DNA of 64,000 nucleotides. Origin: Streptomyces hyderabadensis (lineage in GTDB: Bacteria; Actinomycetota; Actinomycetes; Streptomycetales; Streptomycetaceae). The notes under the pieces were generated by a model. It made no database searches. It was not told where the DNA came from and saw only the letters and a list, made by a program, of their open reading frames with translations. Both the position numbers and the translations under genes were made by a program. The DNA lies in contig NZ_JAIOJZ010000016.1 in NCBI RefSeq assembly GCF_020404845.1, positions 88,798 through 152,797 on the forward strand, in the 5' to 3' direction. How positions within the stretch are numbered: position 1 is the stretch's first letter; every line of letters starts with the position of its first letter. This document shows, in pieces, positions 24,652-32,696 of the stretch.

Positions 24652-25173
24652 TCAGCGCAGCTCTGCTGCGCCGTCCGCGTCGCCCGCGTCCTCCGGGGCG
24701 AGCAGGGCCGCCCCTGCCTCCGGACTGTCCGGGATCAGGTGGGACAGCACCATCACACTGATCGTCTTCCGGATGAACGGCTCCGCACGAATCCGCTCCA
24801 GCACCTCCTCGAAGTGCTCCACGTCCCGGGCCCGCACGTGCAGCAGCGCGTCCGCGCCGCCGGTCACCGTCATCGCCGCGGTGATCTCGGGGTAGCCCCG
24901 CACCACCTCCGCCAGCCGCCGCGGCGGCGCCGCCCCCTCGCAGTACACCTCCACGTACGCCTCCGTGCGCCAGCCCAGCGCGGAGGGCCGCACCGTCGCC
25001 GTGAACCCGGTGATCACGTCGGTCTCGCGCAGCCGGTCCACCCGGCGCTTGACCGCCGTCGAGGACAGTCCGATCTCCGCGCCGATCTCGGCGAAGGACG
25101 TCCTGGCGTTCTCCATCAGAGCGGTGACGATCTTCCGGTCGAGTTCGTCGAACGAAGCGGGCCTGCTGTTCAT
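24652..25173 (-). CDS. Lrp/AsnC-family transcriptional regulator
   Basis: 173-aa regulator, probably a dimer or octamer responding to an amino acid. The HTH is at about residues 8-55 (FDELDRKIVTALMENARTSF; IGLSSTAVKRRVDRLRE); the RAM/ASNC ligand domain follows (YVEVYCEGAAPPRRLAEVV; VTGGADALLHVRARD). ATG 25173 is chosen for its fit to family N-termini; GTG 25203 is possible. Same strand as the DDAH-like/rocD genes, 125 bp ahead of them, which points to arginine or ornithine as the effector. Confidence 0.92.
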   Translation of the reverse strand: MNSRPASFDELDRKIVTALMENARTSFAEIGAEIGLSSTAVKRRVDRLRETDVITGFTATVRPSALGWRTEAYVEVYCEGAAPPRRLAEVVRGYPEITAAMTVTGGADALLHVRARDVEHFEEVLERIRAEPFIRKTISVMVLSHLIPDSPEAGAALLAPEDAGDADGAAELR

Positions 25174-25250
25174 GCGGGCACTGTATCCAGCGGGTACGTC
25201 CACGCCGGGCCCGTGTGCAGGCGTACGGATTGCTCCTACACTCCAGCCTC

Positions 25251-26009
25251 ATGCTGCGCGCCCTGGCTGTCGACGACGAACGCCCCACGCTCGAGGAACT
25301 CGTGTACCTGCTGAACGCCGACCCCCGCATCGGCACGGCGGAGGGAGCGAGCGACGCGACCGAGGCGCTGCGCCGCATCAACCGGGCCCTCGAGTCGGGC
25401 CCCGACGGGCCGGACGCCATCGACGTCGTCTTCCTCGACATCCAGATGCCGGGCCTGGACGGACTGGACCTCGCCCGGCTGCTCACCGGCTTCGCCCGGC
25501 CGCCGCTGGTCGTGTTCGTCACCGCGCACGAGGACTTCGCCGTCCAGGCCTTCGACCTCGACGCCGTCGACTACGTCCTCAAACCCGTGCGCCGGGAGCG
25601 GCTGGCCGAGGCGGTGCGCCGTGCCGTCGAGCAACGCGGCGCGACGCCGCCCCCGCCGCGGATACCCGTACACGAACCCGACCCCGACCACATCACCGTG
25701 GAACTCGGCGGCGTCGCCCGCTTCGTCCCCGTCGACGACATCACCCACGTCGAGGCCCAGGGCGACTACGCCCGCCTGCACACCGAGCGTGGCAGCCACC
25801 TCGTCCGCATCCCCCTGTCCACCCTGGAGGAGCGCTGGCGGGCGCGCGGCTTCGTCCGCATCCACCGCCGCCACCTCGTCGCCCTGCGCCACATCGGCGA
25901 ACTCCGCCTGGACGCCGGCACCGTCAGCGTCCTGGTCGGCTCCGAGGAACTCCAGGTCAGCCGCCGCCACGCCCGCGAGCTGCGGGACCTGCTCATGCGG
26001 AGGCCGTGA
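25251..26009 (+). CDS. LytTR-type response regulator
   Basis: 252-aa two-component regulator. The receiver domain (1-120) has the acidic pair in AVDDERPTLEE, the phosphorylation Asp in VVFLDIQMPGLDG and the Lys of VDYVLKPVRRE. A Pro-rich linker leads to a LytTR DNA-binding domain (about 145-245; VDDITHVEAQGDYARLHTER, WRARGFVRIHRRHLVAL). It opens an operon whose last gene is the matching LytS-type kinase. LytTR proteins bind paired 9-bp repeats; none was identified with confidence in the upstream spacer. Confidence 0.95.
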   Translation: MLRALAVDDERPTLEELVYLLNADPRIGTAEGASDATEALRRINRALESGPDGPDAIDVVFLDIQMPGLDGLDLARLLTGFARPPLVVFVTAHEDFAVQAFDLDAVDYVLKPVRRERLAEAVRRAVEQRGATPPPPRIPVHEPDPDHITVELGGVARFVPVDDITHVEAQGDYARLHTERGSHLVRIPLSTLEERWRARGFVRIHRRHLVALRHIGELRLDAGTVSVLVGSEELQVSRRHARELRDLLMRRP

Positions 26010-26012
26010 GCC

Positions 26013-26372
26013 GTGCCCCAGGACCCCGCCGAACGGCGCGTCACCGTCACCGGCCCGCCCAGGCGCACCGGCCGGGCCTCCGGCTACTACCGCCCGCGCA
26101 CCGAGATCGACGAGCAGACCACCCTCGGCCACACCTACGTCCGCTCCCTCATGCGCAGCCAGCTGCGCGCCGGCCTCACCGTCCTGGCCGTCCTCGGCCT
26201 CCTGGTCGGGCCGCTGCCGCTGCTCTTCGCCGCGCTGCCCGACGCCCGCGGCCTGGAGTGGGCCGTCCTCGGCTTCGGCCTGTACGCGCCCCTGGTCCTC
26301 CTGGCCCGCTGGTACGTGCGCCGCGCCGAGCGCAACGAGCGCGACTTCGTGCGGCTCGTCGAGGACCGGTGA
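26013..26372 (+). CDS. Small two-helix membrane protein, DUF485-like partner of the symporter
   Basis: 119-aa protein starting at GTG 26013, 3 nt after the regulator. A basic N-terminal tail with the conserved segment TTLGHTYVRSLMRSQLRAGL leads into two hydrophobic helices (LTVLAVLGLLVGPLPLLFAA and WAVLGFGLYAPLVLLARWY), then a charged tail. Small DUF485-type membrane proteins accompany acetate/pyruvate SSS symporters in many bacteria. Sequence similarity to DUF485 itself is weak by eye, so the assignment rests mostly on position and topology. Confidence 0.75.
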   Translation: MPQDPAERRVTVTGPPRRTGRASGYYRPRTEIDEQTTLGHTYVRSLMRSQLRAGLTVLAVLGLLVGPLPLLFAALPDARGLEWAVLGFGLYAPLVLLARWYVRRAERNERDFVRLVEDR

Positions 26373-26400
26373 CCATGCCGGACCAGGCCGTGAAGGCGCC

Positions 26401-28152
26401 ATGAACTCCAGCTACGCGATACCCGCCGTCGCCCTCGTCGTCGTGGCCACCGTCCTCGTCGGCGCCTTCGGCCTGCGCATCTCCCGCACCACCTCCGACT
26501 TCTACGTCGCCTCCCGCACCGTCGGCCCCCGTCTCAACGCCGCCGCCATCAGCGGCGAGTACCTCTCCGCCGCGTCCTTCCTCGGCATCGCGGGGCTGGT
26601 CCTCGTCCAGGGCCCCGACATGCTCTGGTACCCGGTCGGCTACACCGCCGGCTACCTCGTCCTGCTGCTGTTCGTCGCCGCCCCGCTGCGCCGCTCCGGC
26701 GCCTACACGCTGCCCGACTTCGCCGAGGCCCGGCTCGCCTCCCAGGGGGTGCGGCGGCTCGCGGGGGCGTTCGTCGTCGGGGTCGGCTGGCTGTACCTGC
26801 TGCCCCAGCTCCAGGGCGCCGGACTGACGCTGAACGTGCTCAGCGGGGCGCCCGACTGGCTGGGCGGGGTGATCGTCGCCGTCGTCGTCACGGCCATCGT
26901 GGCCGCCGGCGGCATGCGCAGCATCACCTTCGTCCAGGCCTTCCAGTTCTGGCTCAAACTCACCGCCCTGCTGGTCCCCGCCTTCTTCCTGGTGCTGGCC
27001 TGGCAGGCCGACGGCGCCCCCGGCCGCCCCTTCGACGAACCCGCCACCTTCCGCGAGCAGCGCTCCGTCCGGGTCGACGACAGCCTCACCCTCAAGCTCG
27101 ACGAACCGCTGACCGTCACCGTCGACGGCACCGTGGACGGCCGCGCCCACGACGGCGACCGCGTCGCCCTGCCCGCCGGCACCCACCGCATCGAGGCCGG
27201 TGCCCGCCTCGTCTTCGCCGCGGACACCCCCGTCCCGGCCGCCGGACACGGCGCCGACGACGCCCTGTCCCCGTCCCGGGCCGAGAGCCGCACCGAACGC
27301 CCGCTGTACGCCACGTACGGCCTGATCCTGGCCACCTTCCTGGGCACCATGGGACTGCCGCACGTCGTGGTCCGCTTCTACACCAGCCCGCACGGCGTCG
27401 CCGCCCGCCGCACCACCGTCGCCGTGCTCGGCCTGATCGGTGCCTTCTACCTGCTGCCGCCCCTCTACGGCGCCCTCGGCCGCCTCTACGCCCCCGAGCT
27501 GACCCTCACCGGGGACGCCGACGCCGCGGTCCTGCTGCTGCCCGACCGGGTGATCGGGGGAGTGGGCGGCGACCTGCTGGGCGCGCTGGTCGCGGGCGGT
27601 GCCTTCGCCGCGTTCCTGTCCACCGCGTCGGGGCTCACCATGGCCGTGGCGGGCGTCCTCACCCAGGACGTGCTGCCCTCCCGCGCCGTGCGCCACTTCC
27701 GGCTGGGCACCCTGCTCGCCATGGCCGTGCCGCTGGTCGCGAGCGCGCTGGTCGGCGGACTGCCGGTCGCCGACGCGGTCGGACTCGCCTTCGCCGTGTC
27801 CGCCTCCTCCTTCTGCCCGCTCCTGGTCCTCGGCATCTGGTGGCGGCGGCTGACCCCGCCGGGCGCGGCCGCCGGGATGCTGGTGGGCGGCGGCTCGGCC
27901 CTGCTCGCCGTCGCCGCCACCATGGGCGGCTTCCCGGGCGGCGGCGGATCGCTGCACGCGCTGCTGGCCTGGCCCGCCCTGTGGTCGGTGCCGCTGGGCT
28001 TCCTCACCATGGTGCTGGTCTCCCTGGCCACCCCGGGCCGGGTGCCGGCCGGGACGGCGGCGATCCTGGCCCGCTTCCACCTGCCGGAGGAGCTGGGCGC
28101 CGAGGAGCTGCGCCCCGACGATCCCGATCCGCACGTGAAGGCGGTGCCGTGA
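26401..28152 (+). CDS. SSS-family solute:sodium symporter (ActP/MctP-like) with extra-membrane insertion
   Basis: 583-aa inner-membrane transporter, likely for acetate, pyruvate or another short carboxylate. Typical segments are SDFYVASRTVGPRLNAAAIS, GEYLSAASFLGIAGL, AYTLPDFAEARL, TFLGTMGLPHVVVRFYT and AFLSTASGLTMAVAGVLTQD. Between two helices, residues about 212-298 form a hydrophilic beta-rich insert (VDDSLTLKLDEPLTVTVDG) that ordinary ActP proteins lack; the expected location is outside the membrane. Its stop overlaps the kinase start as GTGA. The arrangement RR-small protein-transporter-kinase suggests the transporter takes part in sensing. Confidence 0.92.
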   Translation: MNSSYAIPAVALVVVATVLVGAFGLRISRTTSDFYVASRTVGPRLNAAAISGEYLSAASFLGIAGLVLVQGPDMLWYPVGYTAGYLVLLLFVAAPLRRSGAYTLPDFAEARLASQGVRRLAGAFVVGVGWLYLLPQLQGAGLTLNVLSGAPDWLGGVIVAVVVTAIVAAGGMRSITFVQAFQFWLKLTALLVPAFFLVLAWQADGAPGRPFDEPATFREQRSVRVDDSLTLKLDEPLTVTVDGTVDGRAHDGDRVALPAGTHRIEAGARLVFAADTPVPAAGHGADDALSPSRAESRTERPLYATYGLILATFLGTMGLPHVVVRFYTSPHGVAARRTTVAVLGLIGAFYLLPPLYGALGRLYAPELTLTGDADAAVLLLPDRVIGGVGGDLLGALVAGGAFAAFLSTASGLTMAVAGVLTQDVLPSRAVRHFRLGTLLAMAVPLVASALVGGLPVADAVGLAFAVSASSFCPLLVLGIWWRRLTPPGAAAGMLVGGGSALLAVAATMGGFPGGGGSLHALLAWPALWSVPLGFLTMVLVSLATPGRVPAGTAAILARFHLPEELGAEELRPDDPDPHVKAVP

Positions 28153-29366
28153 GCGGTTCCCTGAGCGGCTTCCTGGCGGGCCTGGCCGTCGCCCTGCTCC
28201 CCCTGCTGGCCGCCGGTTTCTGGCTGGGACGGCGCACGGCCCGGCCGCAGCACCTCGGCGGCCTGGGCACCCCGGTCGAGCACGCCACCTTCCAGACCCT
28301 GCACACCGCCTCCCTGGCCACGCCCCCGCTGCGGGCGGGCCTGACCGAGGAGACCGCCGGGAAGTCGGCCCGCAAGCTGCGCTCGCTGCTGGGCACCGAC
28401 GCGCTGTGCCTGACCGACCGCAAGGAGGTCCTGGTCTGGGACGGCGTCGGCACCCACCACCGCGCCGAGATCATGGAACGCCTCGCCGGGCCGCTGGAGA
28501 CCGGCCGCGGCGAGGCCTTCCGGCTCACCTGCGACACCCCGGACTGCACGGTGCGCTGGGCCGTCGTCGCCCCGCTCACCGTCGACGACCGGGTGCACGG
28601 CGCCCTCGTCGCCTGCGCCCCGCGCGAGTCCGCCGTGCTGGTCCGAGCGGCCGGGGAGGTGGCCCGCTGGGTCTCCGTCCAGCTGGAGCTGGCCGACCTC
28701 GACCAGTCCCGCACCCGGCTCATCGAGGCCGAGATCAAGGCCCTGCGCGCCCAGATCTCCCCGCACTTCATCTTCAACTCGCTCGCGGTGATCGCGTCCT
28801 TCGTGCGCACCGACCCCGAGCGCGCCCGCGAGCTGCTCCTGGAGTTCGCCGACTTCACCCGCTACTCGTTCCGCAGGCACGGCGACTTCACCACCCTCGC
28901 CGACGAGCTGCACGCCATCGACCACTACCTGGCGCTGGTGCGGGCCCGCTTCGGCGACCGCCTCGCCGTCACCCTCCAGGTCGCCCCCGAGGTGCTGCCG
29001 GTCGCGCTGCCCTTCCTCTGTCTGCAGCCACTCGTCGAGAACGCCGTCAAGCACGGCCTGGAGGGCAAGTCAGACCGGTGCCGCATCCAGATCACCGCCC
29101 AGGACGCGGGTGCCGAGGCCCTGGTCGTCATCGAGGACGACGGCGCCGGCATGGACCCGGACCTGCTGCGCCGCATCCTCGCGCGCGAGGTGAGCCCGTC
29201 CGGCGGCATCGGGCTGTCCAACGTCGACGACCGCCTCCGCCAGGTCTACGGAGACGACCACGGCCTCGTCATCGAGACGGCCGTCGGCGCGGGCATGAAG
29301 ATCACGGTCCGGCTGCCGAAGTACCAGCCGGGCGTGCACTCGGCGGGCCGGCTCGGCCGCGAGTGA
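28149..29366 (+). CDS. LytS/YehU-type sensor histidine kinase
   Basis: 405-aa membrane kinase starting at GTG 28149 (GTGA overlap with the symporter). One N-terminal transmembrane helix (GFLAGLAVALLPLLAAGFWLG) is followed by a GAF-like cytoplasmic domain (about 60-185) that may hold a Cys pair (TCDTPDC). The His_kinase domain has the phospho-His in LRAQISPHFIFNSLAVIASF and the HATPase boxes LQPLVENAVKHG, DDGAGMD and GGIGLSNVDDRL. There is no large periplasmic sensor domain, so the signal may come through the symporter encoded just before it. It pairs with the LytTR regulator at 25251. Confidence 0.95.
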   Translation: MSGSLSGFLAGLAVALLPLLAAGFWLGRRTARPQHLGGLGTPVEHATFQTLHTASLATPPLRAGLTEETAGKSARKLRSLLGTDALCLTDRKEVLVWDGVGTHHRAEIMERLAGPLETGRGEAFRLTCDTPDCTVRWAVVAPLTVDDRVHGALVACAPRESAVLVRAAGEVARWVSVQLELADLDQSRTRLIEAEIKALRAQISPHFIFNSLAVIASFVRTDPERARELLLEFADFTRYSFRRHGDFTTLADELHAIDHYLALVRARFGDRLAVTLQVAPEVLPVALPFLCLQPLVENAVKHGLEGKSDRCRIQITAQDAGAEALVVIEDDGAGMDPDLLRRILAREVSPSGGIGLSNVDDRLRQVYGDDHGLVIETAVGAGMKITVRLPKYQPGVHSAGRLGRE

Positions 29367-29387
29367 GCGGGGCGCCCCGGGCGGGGC

Positions 29388-29558
29388 TCAGGCGCTGCGG
29401 GTGGCCACCAGCCCCAGGGTGATCAGACCGAGCACGACCCAGCCGAACCACAGCCAGCCGTTGCTCCCGAGGGCCACCGTGTACGCCGTCACCGCGACGA
29501 GGCCGCCGATGGTGAGCGCCCCCATCGTCTTCGTCGAACTGTCCGTGGAACCGGGCAT
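29388..29558 (-). CDS. Small membrane protein of unknown function
   Basis: 56 aa from ATG 29558, chosen because GAGGAGGG lies 7 nt before it. After MPGSTDSSTKTM come two short hydrophobic stretches (ALTIGGLVAVTAYTVAL and WLWFGWVVLGLITLGLVAT), so it should sit in the membrane as a hairpin. It follows ctaG on the same strand by 43 bp and may share its transcript. No family was recognised. Confidence 0.7.
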   Translation of the reverse strand: MPGSTDSSTKTMGALTIGGLVAVTAYTVALGSNGWLWFGWVVLGLITLGLVATRSA

Positions 29559-29601
29559 CGCAACACCCTCCTCGTGTCCGTTGCCCTCCATGGTGCCCCG
29601 T

Positions 29602-30552
29602 TCAGCCGCCGCGTGTGTTCAGTGAGGCGAGGTAGGCGTTGTAGGCCGCGAGTTCCTTGTCGCCGTCGCGGTCGGCGGCCCGGTCGCTGCGCCGGGCCCG
29701 GCGCTCCTCGGAGGCGTACCACTGGAAGAGCAGCGCGAGCAGCACCAGGACGGACGGGACCTCGCTGAAGGCCCAGGCGATGCCACCGGCCGCGTTCTGG
29801 TCGGAGAGGGCGTCGATGCCGAGCGAGGCGGGCGGGTTCTTGAACGTCTCCACCATCGGGGAGGAGGCCATCATCAGCGCGATGCCGAAGAACGCGTGGA
29901 ACGGCATGCCCGCGAACAGCTCCAGCATCCGCATCAGGTAACCGGGCCGGTGCGGGCCGGGGTCCACGCCCATGATCGGCCAGAAGAACACCAGGCCGAC
30001 GGCGAGGAAGTGCACCATCATCCCGATGTGACCGGCCTGGGAGCCCATCAGGGTGTCGAACAGGGGGGTGAAGTACAGGGCGTACAGGCTCGCGATGAAC
30101 AGCGGGATGGTGAACGCCGGGTGCGTGATGATCCGCATGTAGCGGCTGTGCAGCAGCATCAGCAGCAGCTCGCGGGGCCCCTTGCGGCCGCGGCCCGCCG
30201 GGGGCAGGGCGCGCAGGGCCAGCGTGATCGGCGCGCCGAGCAGCAGCAGGATGGGCGACACCATGCTGATCACCATGTGCTGGACCATGTGCACGCTGAA
30301 CATGACCATGCCGTAGTCGTTCAGCTTGGTGCACATCATCAGGGCGACGCTCAGCACACCGGCCACGAAGGCCGCGGTCCGGCCGACCGGCCACTTGTCA
30401 CCGCGCCGCACCAGACGGACGACGGCCCAGCCGTACAGCGCCAGCCCCAGCAGGCAGGCGACGAGGAAGAAGGGATCCGCCGACCAGGCGAGGCCTCGCC
30501 CCAGCGTGAACGGCGGCAGATCCATCGTCATGCCGTGCCCGCTGTGATCCAT
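29602..30552 (-). CDS. ctaG: Cytochrome c oxidase assembly protein (CtaG/caa3-type)
   Basis: 316-aa polytopic membrane protein of the bacterial caa3_CtaG family, which supplies or guards copper for the CuB site of heme-copper oxidases. The ATG at 30552 follows AGGAGCGGGCGG. The N-terminus MDHSGHGMTMDLPP is rich in His and Met and likely binds copper outside the cell. Seven hydrophobic helices follow, with HMVQHMVISMVSPILLLLGA and the HIGMMVHFLAVGLVFFWPI metal-ligand-rich segments. A hairpin and an interspersed repeat lie upstream. No linked cta/cox genes are present. Confidence 0.9.
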   Translation of the reverse strand: MDHSGHGMTMDLPPFTLGRGLAWSADPFFLVACLLGLALYGWAVVRLVRRGDKWPVGRTAAFVAGVLSVALMMCTKLNDYGMVMFSVHMVQHMVISMVSPILLLLGAPITLALRALPPAGRGRKGPRELLLMLLHSRYMRIITHPAFTIPLFIASLYALYFTPLFDTLMGSQAGHIGMMVHFLAVGLVFFWPIMGVDPGPHRPGYLMRMLELFAGMPFHAFFGIALMMASSPMVETFKNPPASLGIDALSDQNAAGGIAWAFSEVPSVLVLLALLFQWYASEERRARRSDRAADRDGDKELAAYNAYLASLNTRGG

Positions 30553-30618
30553 CCGCCCGCTCCTGTTTCGTGGGGGTTGAGCGCGGTTGAACGCCGCTTG
30601 TCCGAAGCAAGCGTAGAA

Positions 30619-30650
30619 CCGCCCCCGGTAGCATTCTTCACCGGGGGCGG
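30619..30650 (-). terminator. 11-bp perfect hairpin between pfkA and ctaG
   Basis: Arms 30619-30629 and 30640-30650 (CCGCCCCCGGT and complement) enclose a 10-nt loop, about 100 nt past the pfkA stop and 66 nt ahead of ctaG. It probably ends the pfkA transcript; it could also lie in the ctaG leader. Confidence 0.6.
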
Positions 30651-30663
30651 TACAGCGCCCCGT

Positions 30664-30706
30664 CAGGGGCGCGGGGAACTGCGCGATCAACCACAACGAA
30701 CCCGCA
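30664..30706. repeat. Streptomyces intergenic repeat, copy A
   Basis: 43-bp sequence beginning CAGGGGCGCGGGGAACTGCG. A second copy lies inverted at 36795-36837 and differs at only 5 of 43 positions. From general knowledge this family is scattered through Streptomyces intergenic regions. The flank GCGCCCC-GTCA-GGGGCGC forms a short hairpin with its 5' end. Confidence 0.8.
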
Positions 30707-30752
30707 GTCCGCGAAGAACCGGTGGACCCGAGTCCTTATCGGCCCCGCGAAC

Positions 30753-31778
30753 TCACAGAACGCACTCCGCCTCCGCGTACCGCGCGTCCGGCACCGTCTT
30801 CAACGACTCCACCGCGTCGGCCAGCGACACCATCTCGATGTCCGTCCCGCGCAGGGCCGTCATCTTCCCGAACTCCCCGCGGTGCACCGCCTCCACCGCG
30901 TGCCACCCGAACCGCGTCGCCAGCACCCGGTCGTACGCCGTCGGCGTCCCGCCGCGCTGCACGTGCCCGAGTATCACCGGCCGGGCCTCCTTGCCGAGCC
31001 GTTCCTCCAGCTCGACGGAGAGCTGGCGGGCGATGCCGGCGAAGCGCTCGTGGCCGTAGACGTCCTTGCCGCCCTCGTCGAAGTCCATGGTCCCGGCCTT
31101 CGGCTTGGCGCCCTCCGCGGCCACCACGATCGCGAACCGCTTGCCCGCGGAGAAGCGCTCGCCGACCTTCGCGGTCAGCTCCTCGATGTCGAAGGGCCGC
31201 TCCGGGACGACGACCGCGTGCGCGCCGGCCGCCATGCCCGAGTGCAGCGCGATCCAGCCGGTGTGCCGGCCCATGACCTCGACGATCAGCACCCGCTGGT
31301 GCGACTCGGCGGTGGTCTTCAGCCGGTCCAGGGCCTCGGTGGCGACGGTCACGGCGGTGTCGAAGCCGAAGGTGACGTCGGTGACCGCTATGTCGTTGTC
31401 GATGGTCTTCGGCACGCCCACGATCGGCAGGCCGTTGTCGGACAGCAGCCGGGCCGCCTTGAGCGTGCCCTCGCCGCCGATCGGGATGATCGCGTCGAGG
31501 CCCAGCTCCTCGACGTGGCCGCGGGCGCGCTCCACGCCGTCCCGCAGGTGCTCGGGGCGGACCCGGGAGGAGCCGAGGATGGTGCCGCCGCGGGCCAGGA
31601 TGCCGCCGACCGCGTCCAGGTCGAGCTTGAGGTAGTCGCACTCCAGGAGGCCCTTCCAGCCGTCCCGGAAACCGATGACCTCGTCGCCGTGGTCGACGAC
31701 GGCGCGGTGCACGACGGACCGGATGACGGCGTTCAGGCCGGGGCAGTCGCCGCCGGACGTGAGGACACCAATGCGCAT
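30753..31778 (-). CDS. pfkA: 6-phosphofructokinase
   Basis: 341-aa cytoplasmic glycolytic kinase making fructose-1,6-bisphosphate. Family marks are MRIGVLTSGGDCPGLNAVIR, the nucleotide loop IPIGGEGTLKAARL, the catalytic-base block PKTIDNDIAVTD, EVMGRHTGWIAL and GHVQRGGTPTAYDR. The residue before TIDND is Lys where classical ATP enzymes have Gly, while the phosphate-loop position is Gly (GGEG): the mixed pattern of actinobacterial group-III Pfk, which usually uses ATP. It is one of several Pfk paralogues expected in Streptomyces (by synteny the pfkA3 type). ATG 31778 follows GAAGG. Confidence 0.95.
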   Translation of the reverse strand: MRIGVLTSGGDCPGLNAVIRSVVHRAVVDHGDEVIGFRDGWKGLLECDYLKLDLDAVGGILARGGTILGSSRVRPEHLRDGVERARGHVEELGLDAIIPIGGEGTLKAARLLSDNGLPIVGVPKTIDNDIAVTDVTFGFDTAVTVATEALDRLKTTAESHQRVLIVEVMGRHTGWIALHSGMAAGAHAVVVPERPFDIEELTAKVGERFSAGKRFAIVVAAEGAKPKAGTMDFDEGGKDVYGHERFAGIARQLSVELEERLGKEARPVILGHVQRGGTPTAYDRVLATRFGWHAVEAVHRGEFGKMTALRGTDIEMVSLADAVESLKTVPDARYAEAECVL

Positions 31779-31944
31779 AGCCCGAAATACCTTCTCAACG
31801 TGGCACGGGTCCGGACCGCGCTGTCCGGCTCGATCCCCGCCACCCTAGCGGTACGAGGGGGCGGGGCCGAACCACGCGTCCGCCTACTGGACGCACCCGC
31901 TCACCTGTGCGGATGCCTCATCAGACGGGTCCCGGGGGAGGGGC

Positions 31945-32673
31945 TCAGGCGGGCTGCTGCGCCGCCGCGATGCGCTCGTTGCGCAGCGCCTCGTACCAGC
32001 GGTCGTCGGTCGGCGGCAGCGCGTTCACGTCGAGGGCCAGCTTGAGCAGCAGGTCCGCGATCTGCGGGTTGCGCGCCAGCACGGGGCCGTGCATGTACGT
32101 GCCGAAGACGGTGTCGTTGTACGCGCCCTCGGTGCCGTCCCCGGTGCCGTTGCCGTTGCCGAAGCGGACCTGGGCGAGCGGGCGGGCGCCCGGCCCGACG
32201 TGGGTGACGCCCTGGTGGTTCTCGAAGCCGGTCAGCGGCGGCAGGCCGAGGCGCGGGTCGATGTCGCCGAGGACGTCGCCGACGCACCGGGCGCCGTCGC
32301 CGCGGGTGGAGACCACGTCGAGCAGGCCGAGGCCCGGCTCGCGCTGGCCGAGGTCGTTGATGAACTCGTGGCCCAGGATCTGGTAGCCGGCGCAGACCGA
32401 GAAGACGATCGCGCCGTTCTCCACCGCCCGGTACAGGCCGCCGTCCCGGCGCAGCCGCTCGGCCGCGAGCCGCTGCGGCCGGTCCTCACCGCCGCCGATC
32501 AGGTAGATGTCGCCGGAGGTAGGGATCGGCTGGTCGCTGCGCACGTCGAGCCGGGCCACGTCGAGGCCGCGCTGGCGGGCCCGGCGCTCCACGACGAGGG
32601 CGTTGCCCTGGTCGCCGTAGGTGCTGAGCAGGTCCGGGTAGATCCAGACGATCCGCAGTTGGTTGTCGCTCAC
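31945..32673 (-). CDS. gatD: Lipid II isoglutaminyl synthase, glutaminase subunit GatD
   Basis: 242-aa class-I glutamine amidotransferase. With MurT it amidates the D-Glu carboxylate of lipid II stem peptides. The start is GTG 32673 after AGGGG (VSDNQLRIVWIYPDLLSTYG). The nucleophile Cys is in FSVCAGYQILGHEF and the His in TYMHGPVLARN; YLIGGGEDRPQ is a family block. It follows murT by 23 nt and is surely co-transcribed. Older databases call such proteins cobyric-acid-synthase-like because of CobQ-domain similarity; the MurT neighbour makes that unlikely. Confidence 0.94.
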   Translation of the reverse strand: MSDNQLRIVWIYPDLLSTYGDQGNALVVERRARQRGLDVARLDVRSDQPIPTSGDIYLIGGGEDRPQRLAAERLRRDGGLYRAVENGAIVFSVCAGYQILGHEFINDLGQREPGLGLLDVVSTRGDGARCVGDVLGDIDPRLGLPPLTGFENHQGVTHVGPGARPLAQVRFGNGNGTGDGTEGAYNDTVFGTYMHGPVLARNPQIADLLLKLALDVNALPPTDDRWYEALRNERIAAAQQPA

Positions 32674-32696
32674 GAAAATCCCCTGAAGTTGCGCGG

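Noticed and set aside
31945..32673. Cobyric acid synthase (cobalamin pathway)
   Set aside because: The neighbour is MurT with its zinc ribbon, so the amidotransferase is GatD of lipid II amidation; no cobalamin genes are nearby.
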